NCBI RefSeq assembly: GCF_009830945.1
Contig: NZ_VWVV01000011.1
Coordinates: forward strand, 121,752-185,751
Source of the DNA: Nocardiopsis sp. FR4
GTDB taxonomy: Bacteria; Actinomycetota; Actinomycetes; Streptosporangiales; Streptosporangiaceae
Direction of reading: 5' to 3'
DNA: 64,000 nt
Part shown: positions 16,110-24,578 of the stretch, piece by piece
Layout: the number at the start of each line of letters is the position of its first letter
How positions within the stretch are numbered: the first letter of the stretch is position 1
Program-made: the position numbers and the translations under genes
The notes under the pieces: model-generated
Databases searched by the model: none
What the model was told of the DNA's origin: nothing
The model's input: the letters and a program-made list of their open reading frames with translations, nothing else

Positions 16110-17711
16110 TCATGGTGCGGAGTCGTTGGCGGGGCGGCCCGCGCCCTCGGCGGTGCAGCCGAGGCCGGACTGGTCCTCCCCGGTACCGCCGTCAGGGCTG
16201 CCGACGTCCTCGGCACCGATGTGCCGGAGCATCACCGCGGTCGCCGCGGCCAGGGCGAGGACGGCCACGGCGCCCGTCCAACCCGCCGTGTTCAGGCCCG
16301 CGATGAACGCCTCCTGGGCCCGCTCGAACACTGGTTCGGGAATCTCCCCCGCGACCGAGGCGGCTCCGGACAGGCTGTTCCCCACGGTCTGGGCCGTATC
16401 CGCCGGGAGGCCCGCGAGGGCCTCCGCGTTCATCCTGCTGCTGTAGACAGCGGCGGACAGGCTTCCCACCAAAGCGATGCCGGCTGCCAGGCCGAGTTCC
16501 TGGACCGTCTCCGACATGGCCGAGGCCGAACCGGCCTTCTCAGGCGGCGCGGCGCCGACCACCAGGTCAGTGCCCAGCGCCGCGATCGCGCCAAGGCCCA
16601 GGTACACCAGGGAGAAGGCCCCGACCACCGGGAACAGTCCGCCGGACGGCCCCACCAGACCCATCAGCGCGTAGCCCACGGAGGACAGCGCCAGCACCCC
16701 CGCCACCACGTATCCCGGGCGCACCCACCGGGCCAGGAGCGGCGCCACGATCGCCGAGAGCATCATCATCAGCGCGGGCGGGCCGTACCACAGGCCCGCG
16801 GCCAGGGGGGAGAGCCCCTCGACCAGCTGTAGGTACTGCGTGGTCAGGAACATGGTTCCGCCGACGCCCACCAGACCGACGAGCATCATTCCCAGGGCGA
16901 CGCTGAAGGCGCGGTTCCCGAAGAGGGTCACGTCGAGCAACGGGCTCTTGAGGCTGAGCTGCCGGCGGACGAAGAGGACGGAGAAGACCGCGCCGACCAC
17001 GACGGCGGTGAGTACGCCCCCGCTGGGCTCCTGCTTGGCGAACTCCTTGACCGCGTAGACGACCGGCAGGACGGCCAGTAGTGAGAGGAACACGCTGAGC
17101 AGGTCGAACCGGCCGCTCCGTGGAGCGCGGTACTCGGGCAGCAGGACCGGGGCCAGTACGAGCATCAGGCCGATCACCGGGACGGCCAGCAAGAAGGCCG
17201 CACCCCACCAGAAGTACTGGAGGAGCACGCCACCGACCAGCGGCCCGGCAGCCATGCCGCCGGCGAAGAACGTGGCCCACAGGCCGATCGCCAAGGCGCG
17301 CTGGCGGGCGTCGCGGAACATGTTGCTGATCAGAGCCAGCGTGGAGGGCATGAGGGTGGCACCGGCCGCTCCCAGCGCGGCACGGGCGGCGATGAGCACC
17401 TCGGGCGTGGGCGCGTAGGCTGCCGCGAGCGACGCGGCGACGAAGGCGACGCCACCGATCATCAGGAGGCGGCGGCGGCCGATCCGGTCCCCGAGCGTTC
17501 CCATGGTGATGAGGAATCCGGCGATCAGGAAGCCGTAGGCGTCCACGATCCACAGTTCCTGGGTACCGCTGGGGCGCAGATCCACAGCTAGCGAGGGCAA
17601 GGCCAGGTGCAGAACGGTCAGGTCCAGCCCCAGGAGAACGGTCGGCAGGGCGAGGACGGCCAGGCCCGCCCACTCGGCCGGGCCGGCCCTGCCAATGCTC
17701 GGGCGCGTCAT
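16110..17711 (-). CDS. DHA2-family (14-TM) MFS efflux transporter, SARP-linked
   Basis: 533 aa, ATG with AAAGGAG upstream. Drug:H+ antiporter of the QacA/EmrB type: TVLLGLDLTVLHLALPSLAVDL (motif D1), WIVDAYGFLIAGFLITMG, motif A GTLGDRIGRRRLLM, and ALGAAGATLMPSTLALI (motif C region). About 14 hydrophobic segments and a soluble C-terminal tail. It exports hydrophobic or cationic compounds across the cytoplasmic membrane. Divergent from the large SARP gene, whose likely operator lies directly upstream of this gene's promoter. It is a paralogue of the pump at 22309-23916; their motifs align along the whole length. Confidence 0.92.
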   Translation of the reverse strand: MTRPSIGRAGPAEWAGLAVLALPTVLLGLDLTVLHLALPSLAVDLRPSGTQELWIVDAYGFLIAGFLITMGTLGDRIGRRRLLMIGGVAFVAASLAAAYAPTPEVLIAARAALGAAGATLMPSTLALISNMFRDARQRALAIGLWATFFAGGMAAGPLVGGVLLQYFWWGAAFLLAVPVIGLMLVLAPVLLPEYRAPRSGRFDLLSVFLSLLAVLPVVYAVKEFAKQEPSGGVLTAVVVGAVFSVLFVRRQLSLKSPLLDVTLFGNRAFSVALGMMLVGLVGVGGTMFLTTQYLQLVEGLSPLAAGLWYGPPALMMMLSAIVAPLLARWVRPGYVVAGVLALSSVGYALMGLVGPSGGLFPVVGAFSLVYLGLGAIAALGTDLVVGAAPPEKAGSASAMSETVQELGLAAGIALVGSLSAAVYSSRMNAEALAGLPADTAQTVGNSLSGAASVAGEIPEPVFERAQEAFIAGLNTAGWTGAVAVLALAAATAVMLRHIGAEDVGSPDGGTGEDQSGLGCTAEGAGRPANDSAP

Positions 17712-17743
17712 GTCACGGCTCCTTTCGTCGTCGGAACGGACCC

Positions 17744-17787
17744 AGCATCGGAAACGACGCGCACGGCGTGCGCACGTAGCGCGCACG
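17744..17787 (-). promoter_or_regulatory. SARP-type binding site: three heptad repeats at 11-bp spacing before a -10
   Basis: The heptamer GCGCACG occurs at 17759-17765, 17770-17776 and 17781-17787, exactly 11 bp apart. On the minus strand these read CGTGCGC, and nine bases after the last repeat comes GATGCT (17749-17744), a fair -10. SARP activators such as ActII-ORF4 are known to bind direct heptameric repeats of 11-bp period placed about 8 bp before the -10. The geometry therefore points to activation of the efflux gene. A second possible -10, TATGCT (17809-17814), faces the SARP gene. Confidence 0.72.
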
Positions 17788-17820
17788 GGGCTCTGGGGGG
17801 CTGACTTGTATGCTGGGCGC

Positions 17821-20562
17821 ATGCGTTTTGGGGTGCTCGGCCCGCTGGCCGTGTGGGACTCCAGCGGCGGCCAGGTCGCGATCACCGAAACGAAGGTCCG
17901 GGCGGTTCTGGCCAATCTGCTGGCGCACCACGGCCGGTCCGTCTCCGCCGACCAGCTCATCGAGGACCTGTGGGAGGGACGCCCGCCCGGTCGACCCCTG
18001 AACACCCTGCAGACCAAGGTCTCCCAGCTCCGGAAAGCCCTGGGGGCCGACCGTGTCCTGCGCTCCCCGGCCGGTTACCGGCTCCGCGTCGAGGATGGTG
18101 AACTCGACGCGGACAGATTCCAGCGGGACGTCGAGGAGGCAGACCGGACCGACGCCCCCGGCGCCCGGGAGCGGTTGCTTTCCGAAGCGCTGGGCCTGTG
18201 GCGCGGGCCGGCCTTCGCGGACTTCGCCGACGCGGCGTTCGCTCGCATCCAGGCTTTGCGCCTGGAGGAGTTGAGGGTCGAGGCGGCAGAGCGCCTGGCC
18301 GAGACCCGCATCGAGATCGGCGACGGGGCCCGGGCGGTCGCCGGGCTACGGGAGTTGGCCGAGGAGCACCCCCTGCGGGAGCGGCTGCACGGCCTGTACA
18401 TGCTGGCGCTCTTTCGGGCCGGACGGCAGGGGGAGGCCCTGCGGACCTTCCACGATCTGAGCACCCGGCTCCGGGACCAGATGGGGGTCGACCCCGATCC
18501 GGCGGTCAGTGGGTTGTACACCTCGATCCTGCGCCAGGAACCGGAGTCAACCGTGCTTCCGCGAGTCGCCGACCGTCCGCGGAGCAACCTGCCCAGCCCG
18601 CCGACGGCGCTCATCGGCCGTGGGCCCGAGAGCGCGTACGTGCGCGAGGTGCTCTGCGCCCCCCACGGAGACCGCCTGGTGACCCTGACCGGTCCCGGCG
18701 GTGTGGGCAAGACCCGCCTGGCGATCGCCGTCACCCGGTCGCTGGTCAAGGACTTCCCCGACGGCGCGTGGATCGTGGAACTGGCCGGAATGGGCTGCGG
18801 GGCGACGACCGCCGACCTCGCCGAGCGCGTCATCGAGACACTGGGCCTGTGCGAGGGGGCCGCGGACTCCACGTTCGACCTGGTGGAGTGGCTCCGCGGG
18901 GCCATGGAGGATCGGCGGACGCTCGTCGTCCTGGACAACTGCGAGCACGTGGTGGCGCAGGTCGCCGACCTGGCCGTGGCTCTGCTGGCCGCCGACGGGG
19001 TACGCGTCGTGGTGACCACCCAGGAGGCGCTCAACGTCCCCGGGGAGACCGTCTTTCCGCTGGCGCCGCTCACTCTCCCTGAGCGTGTCCGCGATCCGGA
19101 GGAGATGATCGCCTCCTCCGGCGCGGTACGACTCTTCGTCGAGCGGGCCCGGGCCGCGTCCCCGGGATTCACGCTGACCGCGGAGAACGCCCCTGCCGTC
19201 GCCGCCGTCTGCCGCCGCCTGGACGGCATCCCCCTCGCCATCGAACTCGTCGCGGCCCGGTTGCGTGCGCTCACCCCCGAGCAGCTCGCCGCCGGTCTGG
19301 AGGACCGTTTCGCGCTGCCGACCGGTCCAGCCCGTGGCCGGCCCGCCCGACAACAGACGCTGCGGGCGATGATCGACTGGAGCTGGAACCTCCTGGTCGA
19401 CGAAGAGCGCAGGATCCTGCGCCGATTGGCGGTGTACAGGGACGGGTGCGCGATCGATGGGGCACGGGCCGTCTGCGCCGGAGGGCACGAGGTCCTTGAC
19501 GTGCTCTCCCGCCTGGTCGACCGGTCGCTCGTGGTGCGTGAAGGGACGCGGTACCGGTTGTTGGAGTCAGTCGCGGCGTACTGCGTCGAACGGTTGGCGG
19601 ACGCCGGTGAACTGGAGGACGTGCGCCGTAGGTTCGTGGCCTTCCACGTCCGGGAGGCCGAGCGCGCGGATCCGCTTCTGCGGGGCGCCCGGCAGCGCGA
19701 GGCCCTGGAACGGTTGGACGCCGAGACGGTCAACCTGCGCCACGCGCTGGAGTTGGCGGTGCGCGTGGAGGAGGCCGACACGGCGCTGCGCCTGGTCAAC
19801 GCGCTGGCGTGGTACTGGCGGCTGCGCAACCGGGTGGCTGAGGCACAGCGCTCGTTCGAAACCGCGCTGCGGCTCCCCGGTGGGTCGACGTCCGCGCGGT
19901 GCGCCGCCGAGGGCTGGTTGGCGGCCTTCGAAGGCCGCTGGCACCGCAAGGACGCCACCGCGGAGGAGGAGTCATCCCGGCTGCTCTGGTTCGCGGGGAC
20001 GAACCTCTACCACAACGGCGATCAGAAGGGCGGGCGCGCCCTCGTTGAGGAGGCACTGGCTGGCGCCCGGGAAGTCGGCGACCTCTGGGTGGAGGCCGCC
20101 GCCCTGGCGGAACGTGCCGGGCACCGCCTTGATGACGGTGACGTGTTCGCCTCGCGTGCCGACGCCCGGCGCAGCGCGGTGGTCTTCACCGGCCTCGGGG
20201 ATCGGTGGGGGCGGCTGCGGGCGCACGCGTCACTGGCCAGGGCCGCTGAGACCGGCCTTGACCACCTCGACGTCACCGGCCTGCTGGAGGAGGATCTTCG
20301 GGCCGCCGAGGAGCTGGGCCTGTGGGTCGACGTCATCGAGACGCTGTTCCGCCTCGGTCGCCTCGCGTCCGCGCGCGGTGAGAGCTCCCGCGCGCGCTAC
20401 TTCCACGAGCGGGCGCGCCGAGTCGCCGTGGAGCGCTCCTACGCCTCCGGGGTGGTCCGAGCTGACGCCTGGCTAGGGCAAGCGGATCACGTCCCAGGGG
20501 AGAGCCGCACCGAGCACCGGACGGGCGCCTTCCCCGGGGGCGGAGGGCCCAACGCCGCCTAG
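17821..20562 (+). CDS. Large SARP regulator (wHTH-BTAD-NB-ARC-TPR), AfsR-like
   Basis: 913 aa, ATG start, little SD upstream. Residues 1-95 are an OmpR-like winged helix (MRFGVLGPLAVWD, VSADQLIEDLWEG, LNTLQTKVSQLRKALG, PAGYRLRV). Residues 100-245 form the BTAD domain (ELDADRFQRDVEEA, EEHPLRERLHGLYMLALFRAGRQGEALRTFHDL, LRDQMGVDPDPAV). An NB-ARC ATPase follows with P-loop GPGGVGKT (291-298), LVVLDNCEHV (Walker B) and GIPLAIELVAARL (GxP). The C-terminal third is TPR-like. Such regulators activate nearby antibiotic or export genes when the STAND module is triggered. Here the only adjacent target is the divergent pump. Confidence 0.92.
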   Translation: MRFGVLGPLAVWDSSGGQVAITETKVRAVLANLLAHHGRSVSADQLIEDLWEGRPPGRPLNTLQTKVSQLRKALGADRVLRSPAGYRLRVEDGELDADRFQRDVEEADRTDAPGARERLLSEALGLWRGPAFADFADAAFARIQALRLEELRVEAAERLAETRIEIGDGARAVAGLRELAEEHPLRERLHGLYMLALFRAGRQGEALRTFHDLSTRLRDQMGVDPDPAVSGLYTSILRQEPESTVLPRVADRPRSNLPSPPTALIGRGPESAYVREVLCAPHGDRLVTLTGPGGVGKTRLAIAVTRSLVKDFPDGAWIVELAGMGCGATTADLAERVIETLGLCEGAADSTFDLVEWLRGAMEDRRTLVVLDNCEHVVAQVADLAVALLAADGVRVVVTTQEALNVPGETVFPLAPLTLPERVRDPEEMIASSGAVRLFVERARAASPGFTLTAENAPAVAAVCRRLDGIPLAIELVAARLRALTPEQLAAGLEDRFALPTGPARGRPARQQTLRAMIDWSWNLLVDEERRILRRLAVYRDGCAIDGARAVCAGGHEVLDVLSRLVDRSLVVREGTRYRLLESVAAYCVERLADAGELEDVRRRFVAFHVREAERADPLLRGARQREALERLDAETVNLRHALELAVRVEEADTALRLVNALAWYWRLRNRVAEAQRSFETALRLPGGSTSARCAAEGWLAAFEGRWHRKDATAEEESSRLLWFAGTNLYHNGDQKGGRALVEEALAGAREVGDLWVEAAALAERAGHRLDDGDVFASRADARRSAVVFTGLGDRWGRLRAHASLARAAETGLDHLDVTGLLEEDLRAAEELGLWVDVIETLFRLGRLASARGESSRARYFHERARRVAVERSYASGVVRADAWLGQADHVPGESRTEHRTGAFPGGGGPNAA

Positions 20563-20710
20563 TCACGCACCTTCCGCGCCGACGCCTCCGCAAGGGGGCC
20601 GACCACCGCGGTGGGTCGCCGGGCGTCTCTGTCGGAGGTTCCGCTCCAGCACCCGCTCCGGGGCCGGCCTTCCGTGTCTCCCCCGATCCGAGGGCCTCCG
20701 GAAAACACCT

Positions 20711-20736
20711 CAGGCCAGAGCCGAAGCCCTGGCCTG
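20711..20736 (-). terminator. Terminator of the tRNA operon
   Basis: Inverted repeat CAGGCCAG ... CTGGCCTG with an inner GGC-TTCG-GCT extension, 13 bases past the 3' end of tRNA-Val. On the minus strand it is followed by AGGTGTTTTCC, a short U-rich stretch. Confidence 0.7.
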
Positions 20737-20748
20737 GAAGTGATGTGG

Positions 20749-20822
20749 TGGGCGATACAGGATTCGAACCTGTGACCTCTACCGTGTCAAGGTAGCGCTC
20801 TAACCAACTGAGCTAACCGCCC
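20749..20822 (-). tRNA. tRNA-Val (anticodon GAC)
   Basis: 74 nt. Acceptor GGGCGGT pairs with ATCGCCC, discriminator A. D-arm TAGCTCAGTTGGTTAGAGC; anticodon stem CTACC/GGTAG with loop TTGACAC, anticodon GAC; T-arm with GGTTCGAATCC. CCA is not encoded. Last of three tRNAs on this strand. Confidence 0.97.
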
Positions 20823-20838
20823 GCGTGACGCTGTGGGG

Positions 20839-20909
20839 AGGTGGAGACGGGATTCGAACCCGTGTAGACGGCTTTGCAGGCCGCTGCCTCGCCTCTCGGC
20901 CACTCCACC
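20839..20909 (-). tRNA. tRNA-Cys (anticodon GCA)
   Basis: 71 nt. Acceptor GGTGGAG pairs with CTCCACC, discriminator U as expected for Cys. Anticodon loop CTGCAAA gives GCA; T-arm ACGGGTTCGAATCCCGT. CCA is not encoded. Confidence 0.97.
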
Positions 20910-20951
20910 GAGTTACACGAGAGGCGCCGGGGGCGCCTCGCGTCTCCTCCG

Positions 20952-21024
20952 AGCGGACGACGGGATTCGAACCCGCGACCCTCACCTTGGCAAGGTGATG
21001 CTCTACCAGCTGAGCCACGTCCGC
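20952..21024 (-). tRNA. tRNA-Gly (anticodon GCC)
   Basis: 73 nt. Acceptor GCGGACG pairs with CGTCCGC, discriminator U. Anticodon stem TCACC/GGTGA with loop TTGCCAA, anticodon GCC; T-arm GCGGGTTCGAATCCCGT. First of the Gly-Cys-Val series, an order common in actinobacteria. Confidence 0.97.
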
Positions 21025-21187
21025 TTGCTGCCTGGCGTGCGGCCCGTGGGCCCCGCCGTGCTGCTGGTAAGAACTCTAGCGGAAAGTCCGCAGACGGCAA
21101 ATCGACGGAGGAGGGACGGGGGCTCGACGTCCGCGTCGCGGAACCCGGGTGGACAATGGGACGCGGGCGCGACGAAGGGAAGGCGCT

Positions 21188-22369
21188 ATGAGCCGGAGCG
21201 GTGACACCTGCCGGGGCGAGGGCCACCAGTCGTGGCCGCGGGCGCGCGAGGCCGCCCGGCTCCTGGGCGCGCGGAGGGTTCCCCCCGTGCGCGACCTGCC
21301 CCTGGCGCAGGCCCTGGGCGGTGTCCTGGGCGCCGACGTGCAGGCCCTGGTGGGGCTGCCCGCCTTCGACGCCTCGGCCATGGACGGCTTCGCGGTGGCG
21401 GGCCCGGGGCCCTGGCGCCTGGTCGGCACCCAGCTGGCGGGGGCCGCCCCGGCGCTGGTGAGCCTGCGCCCGGGCGAGGCCGTGGAGATCGCCACCGGGG
21501 CGCGGGTGCCCAAGGGCGCCGAGTGCGTCCTCCCCTACGAGCTGGCGCTGACCCGGGACGGAACCGTGGAGGGGCCCGCCGAGGCGGGCCGCCACGTGCG
21601 CTGGGCGGGGGAGGAGACCGCCCCGGGCGAGACCGTTCTCCCCCGCGGGTCGGTGCTGGGCCCCGCGGCGCTGGGCCTGGCCGCGAGCCTGGGCCACGAG
21701 AGCCTGCCGGTGCTGCGCCCCCGGGTCCTGGTGATCGTCACCGGGGACGAGGTGGCCACCTCGGGCCTGCCCGGAGACGGCAGCGTGCGCGACGCCATCG
21801 GCCCCATGCTGCCGGGCGTCGTCGAGCGCGCGGGCGGACGGGTGGAGGCGCTGCGGCACATGGGCGACGAGCGCCGCCCCCTGTTCGAGGCGGTGGCCGG
21901 GGCCGACGCCGACGTGGTCGCGGTGTGCGGCTCCTCCTCCCGGGGGCCGGCCGACCACCTGCGCCCCGTTCTGGCCGAACTCGGCGCCGCGGTGGAGGTG
22001 GACGGGGTCGCCTGCCGCCCGGGGCACCCGCAGCTGCTGGCCCGCACCGACCGCACCGTGTTCGTGGGCCTGCCCGGCAATCCGGGCGCCGCCCTGGTCG
22101 CCGCGGTGACCCTGCTGGTGCCGCTGCTCGCGGCCATGACCGGGCGGGCGGACCCGGGGTCGGGGCTGCCCCCGGCGGTGCCGGAGGGGGAGGTGTCCGC
22201 CCATCCGCGCGACACCAGACTGGTGCCCGTGAGGGTGGAGGGCCCACACGCCCGGGCGGTCGGCCACGACCGGCCGGGCAGCCTGCGCGGGGCCGCCCTG
22301 GCCGACGCCTACGCGGTGGTGCCCCCCGGCTGGGACGGCTCCGAGGTGGAGCTGGTCCGCGTTCCCTGA
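21188..22369 (+). CDS. MoeA-like molybdopterin molybdenumtransferase homologue
   Basis: 393 aa, ATG with GAAGG upstream. MoeA domains are recognisable: the N-terminal PAFDASAMDGFAVAGPGPW (MDGFA), PGEAVEIATGARVPKGAECVLPYE, the MoCF_biosynth core LRPRVLVIVTGDEVATSG, and GLPGNPGAALVA near the end of that domain. The segment that is normally TGGxSxGDYD reads VCGSSSRGPADHL, so the canonical glycine pair and aspartates are altered. It may be a paralogue with reduced or different activity. No other molybdenum-cofactor gene is near. Its last 61 bp overlap the convergent pump gene. Confidence 0.82.
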   Translation: MSRSGDTCRGEGHQSWPRAREAARLLGARRVPPVRDLPLAQALGGVLGADVQALVGLPAFDASAMDGFAVAGPGPWRLVGTQLAGAAPALVSLRPGEAVEIATGARVPKGAECVLPYELALTRDGTVEGPAEAGRHVRWAGEETAPGETVLPRGSVLGPAALGLAASLGHESLPVLRPRVLVIVTGDEVATSGLPGDGSVRDAIGPMLPGVVERAGGRVEALRHMGDERRPLFEAVAGADADVVAVCGSSSRGPADHLRPVLAELGAAVEVDGVACRPGHPQLLARTDRTVFVGLPGNPGAALVAAVTLLVPLLAAMTGRADPGSGLPPAVPEGEVSAHPRDTRLVPVRVEGPHARAVGHDRPGSLRGAALADAYAVVPPGWDGSEVELVRVP

Positions 22370-23916
22370 GCGGCGGGTTCCACGGCGGGGTTGCCCCGGC
22401 CGCGCAGCAGCGCCCAGACCTGTACCGCGGCGTAGAGCACGATGCCCGCGGCGATCGCGCTGGTCAGGTGCATGCCGTCGGTGAACGCCGCCCGCGCGGC
22501 CTCCATGAGCGCGCCGCCCTGCGCGCCGCCGAGTTCGGCGGCGGCGTTGGCCGCACCGCCCAGCGTCTCGCGGGAGGCGGCCACGGCGGTGTCGGGAACC
22601 CCGTCCACGGCGGTCAGGTTCGCCCGGTAGGAGGCGGCCAGGACGCTGCCCAGGACCGCCACGCCCAGTGCCGCTCCGAGTTCGTAGGCGGTCTCGGAGA
22701 TCGCCGAGGCCGCGCCGGCGCGCTGCGGCGGGGCCGCCGCCATGATCGCGCCGTTGGTCAGCGTCTCGGCGTACCCGGCCCCGGCGGCGATCAGCGCGAA
22801 GCCCACCGCGACCAGCGCGACGCCGGAGGCCGCGCCCTCCTGGGGCGCGGACACCAGCACCGCGAAGCCCGCCGCGGTCACCAGCAGGGCGCCGCCGACC
22901 ACCGAGGCCAGGCTCAGACGGCGGGACAGCCGTACCGCCACCAGGCCCGCCAGCACCGACAGCACCAGGCCCGGGACCAGCACGAGGCCTGCCCGCATGG
23001 GTGAGACGTCCAGCACCAGCTGGAGGTACTGGGTGAGGAAGAACAGCGACGAGACCAGCGAGAACACGATCAGCAGGTTGGTGGCCACAGCCACGCTGAA
23101 CACCCGGTGGCCGAACATGCCCACGTCGATGAGCGGGTGGTCGAGCCGCCGCTGGCGGCGCACGAACAGGTAGCCCAGGGCCAGGCCGGCGGCCAGGGCC
23201 GCGAGGGGCGCGGGGCTCGGCCCCTCGGTGGCCAGCTTCTTGATCCCGTAGACGGCGGGCAGCATCGCCGCCATCGACAGCACCACGCTGAGCGGGTCCA
23301 GGCGCCCCGGTTCGGGGTTGCGCGACTCACGGACGAGAAGGGGGAGCAGCACCAGGAGCAGCGCCATCACCGGCAGGTTGATGAGGAAGACCGAGCCCCA
23401 GAAGAAGTGCTCCAGCAGCCAGCCGCCCAGGATGGGCCCCAGCGCGGCGCCGCCCGAGAAGCCCGAGCCCCACAGGGCGATGGCGAGCAGCCGCTGGCGG
23501 GGGTCCAGGAAGATGTTGCGCAGCAGGGACAGGGTGGAGGGCATCAGCGAGGCCCCCGCCAGGCCCAGCAGGGCGCGGGCCGCGACCAGGACCTCGGCCG
23601 TGGGCGCGAACGCGGCCAGCAGCGAGGCCGCGCCGAAGGCGGCCGAGCCGACCATGAGCAGGCGGCGCCGGCCGATGCGGTCGCCGAGGGATCCCATGGT
23701 GACCAGCAGCCCGGCCAGGACGAAGCCGTAGACGTCGACGATCCACAGCAACTGGCCCGAGGTGGGCCGCAGCTGCTCGCTCAGCGCGGGTACGGCGAAG
23801 CCCAGCACGGTCGAGTCGACCGAGATCAGGATGACGGGCAGGACCAGGACGGCCAGGGCGGCCCACTCGCGGGGGCCCGCGAGGGTGGTGCCGTTTCCGG
23901 CCTTGGCGGAACTCAT
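22309..23916 (-). CDS. DHA2-family (14-TM) MFS efflux transporter, TetR-linked
   Basis: 535 aa, ATG start with GAGGAAAG upstream. Same family as the SARP-linked pump: VILISVDSTVLGFAVPALSEQL, WIVDVYGFVLAGLLVTMG, motif A GSLGDRIGRRRLLM, and LLGLAGASLMPSTLSLL. About 14 hydrophobic helices. Exports drugs or metabolites by proton antiport. Divergent from a TetR repressor with a palindrome between them. Its 3' end overlaps the convergent MoeA-like gene by 61 bp, giving complementary mRNA tails. Confidence 0.92.
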   Translation of the reverse strand: MSSAKAGNGTTLAGPREWAALAVLVLPVILISVDSTVLGFAVPALSEQLRPTSGQLLWIVDVYGFVLAGLLVTMGSLGDRIGRRRLLMVGSAAFGAASLLAAFAPTAEVLVAARALLGLAGASLMPSTLSLLRNIFLDPRQRLLAIALWGSGFSGGAALGPILGGWLLEHFFWGSVFLINLPVMALLLVLLPLLVRESRNPEPGRLDPLSVVLSMAAMLPAVYGIKKLATEGPSPAPLAALAAGLALGYLFVRRQRRLDHPLIDVGMFGHRVFSVAVATNLLIVFSLVSSLFFLTQYLQLVLDVSPMRAGLVLVPGLVLSVLAGLVAVRLSRRLSLASVVGGALLVTAAGFAVLVSAPQEGAASGVALVAVGFALIAAGAGYAETLTNGAIMAAAPPQRAGAASAISETAYELGAALGVAVLGSVLAASYRANLTAVDGVPDTAVAASRETLGGAANAAAELGGAQGGALMEAARAAFTDGMHLTSAIAAGIVLYAAVQVWALLRGRGNPAVEPAAQGTRTSSTSEPSQPGGTTA

Positions 23917-23990
23917 CTTTCCTCGTTACGTGTGATGGGTGGTGCGGATCGGGAAGCGCGGTCGACCGGGGGACACGCCGGGACTCTTCA

Positions 23991-24004
23991 ACCGTCCGGA
24001 CGGT
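23991..24004. promoter_or_regulatory. TetR operator palindrome ACCGTCCGGACGGT
   Basis: Perfect 14-bp palindrome between the divergent pump and TetR genes, ending 12 bp before the TetR GTG and 75 bp from the pump start. No SD lies between it and the GTG, so the TetR transcript may be leaderless, with this operator near the transcription start. The palindrome contains the ACCGTCCGGACGGT core seen for many small TetR repressors; binding is inferred. Confidence 0.7.
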
Positions 24005-24016
24005 ACAGTGTCAATC

Positions 24017-24568
24017 GTGAACACGTCGAACACCCGAGACCGCATCCTCGACGCCCTTCAGGACATTCTCGTCAGCGAGGGTTATTCCGGGGTGACCCTG
24101 GAGGCCGTGGCGCGCGACGCCTCGGTGTCCAAGGGGGGTCTGCTGTACCACTTCCCGTCCAAGGCGGCCATGCTCAACGGTCTCATCGAACGCCTGACCT
24201 CGCTGGCCGAGGAGCAGTTCCGCGAGGCCGTGGAGGGGGAGGAGGGCGTGGTCCGCGTCTTCCTGCGCACCTCGCTGCCGGGCAGCCCCGAGGAGCGCGA
24301 GCTGTACTGGGCGGTCATCGCGGGCCTGCGCGGCCAGGAGGACATGCCCGAGGAGGCCGCCGACCGGATCCGGTACCTCTTCAGCCGCTGGGGCGAGCTC
24401 CTGCACGCCGAGCTCACCGACCCGGTGCTGGCCGAGATCATCCTGCGCGCGGGCGACGGACTGTACATGTCGGCGGTCGCCGGACTGGCCCAGCCCGACC
24501 CGGATCTGACCCGGCGGATGATCGACCGCCTGACCGAGGCGGCGGACCGGGTGCGCCGCGAGCGCTGA
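24017..24568 (+). CDS. TetR-family repressor of the adjacent efflux pump
   Basis: 183 aa from the GTG at 24017. The N-terminal HTH is complete: NTRDRILDALQDILVSEGYSGVTLEAVARDASVSKGGLLYHFPSKAAMLNGLI. The C-terminal ligand domain (WAVIAGLRGQEDMPEEA and onward) is of the TetR_C_37 style seen in pump repressors. The frame opens further upstream, but that would run through the operator and lacks homology. It probably represses the divergent DHA2 pump and itself, with release by a pump substrate. Confidence 0.9.
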   Translation: MNTSNTRDRILDALQDILVSEGYSGVTLEAVARDASVSKGGLLYHFPSKAAMLNGLIERLTSLAEEQFREAVEGEEGVVRVFLRTSLPGSPEERELYWAVIAGLRGQEDMPEEAADRIRYLFSRWGELLHAELTDPVLAEIILRAGDGLYMSAVAGLAQPDPDLTRRMIDRLTEAADRVRRER

Positions 24569-24578
24569 TCCGGCGGCC

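Noticed and set aside
16110..20562. A biosynthetic gene cluster around the SARP
   Set aside because: Neighbours are a pump, a helicase, tRNAs and a MoeA-like gene; no synthase or tailoring enzyme is present.
20749..21024. tRNA genes as an integration site
   Set aside because: No integrase gene and no repeated 3' tRNA segment is visible around the cluster.
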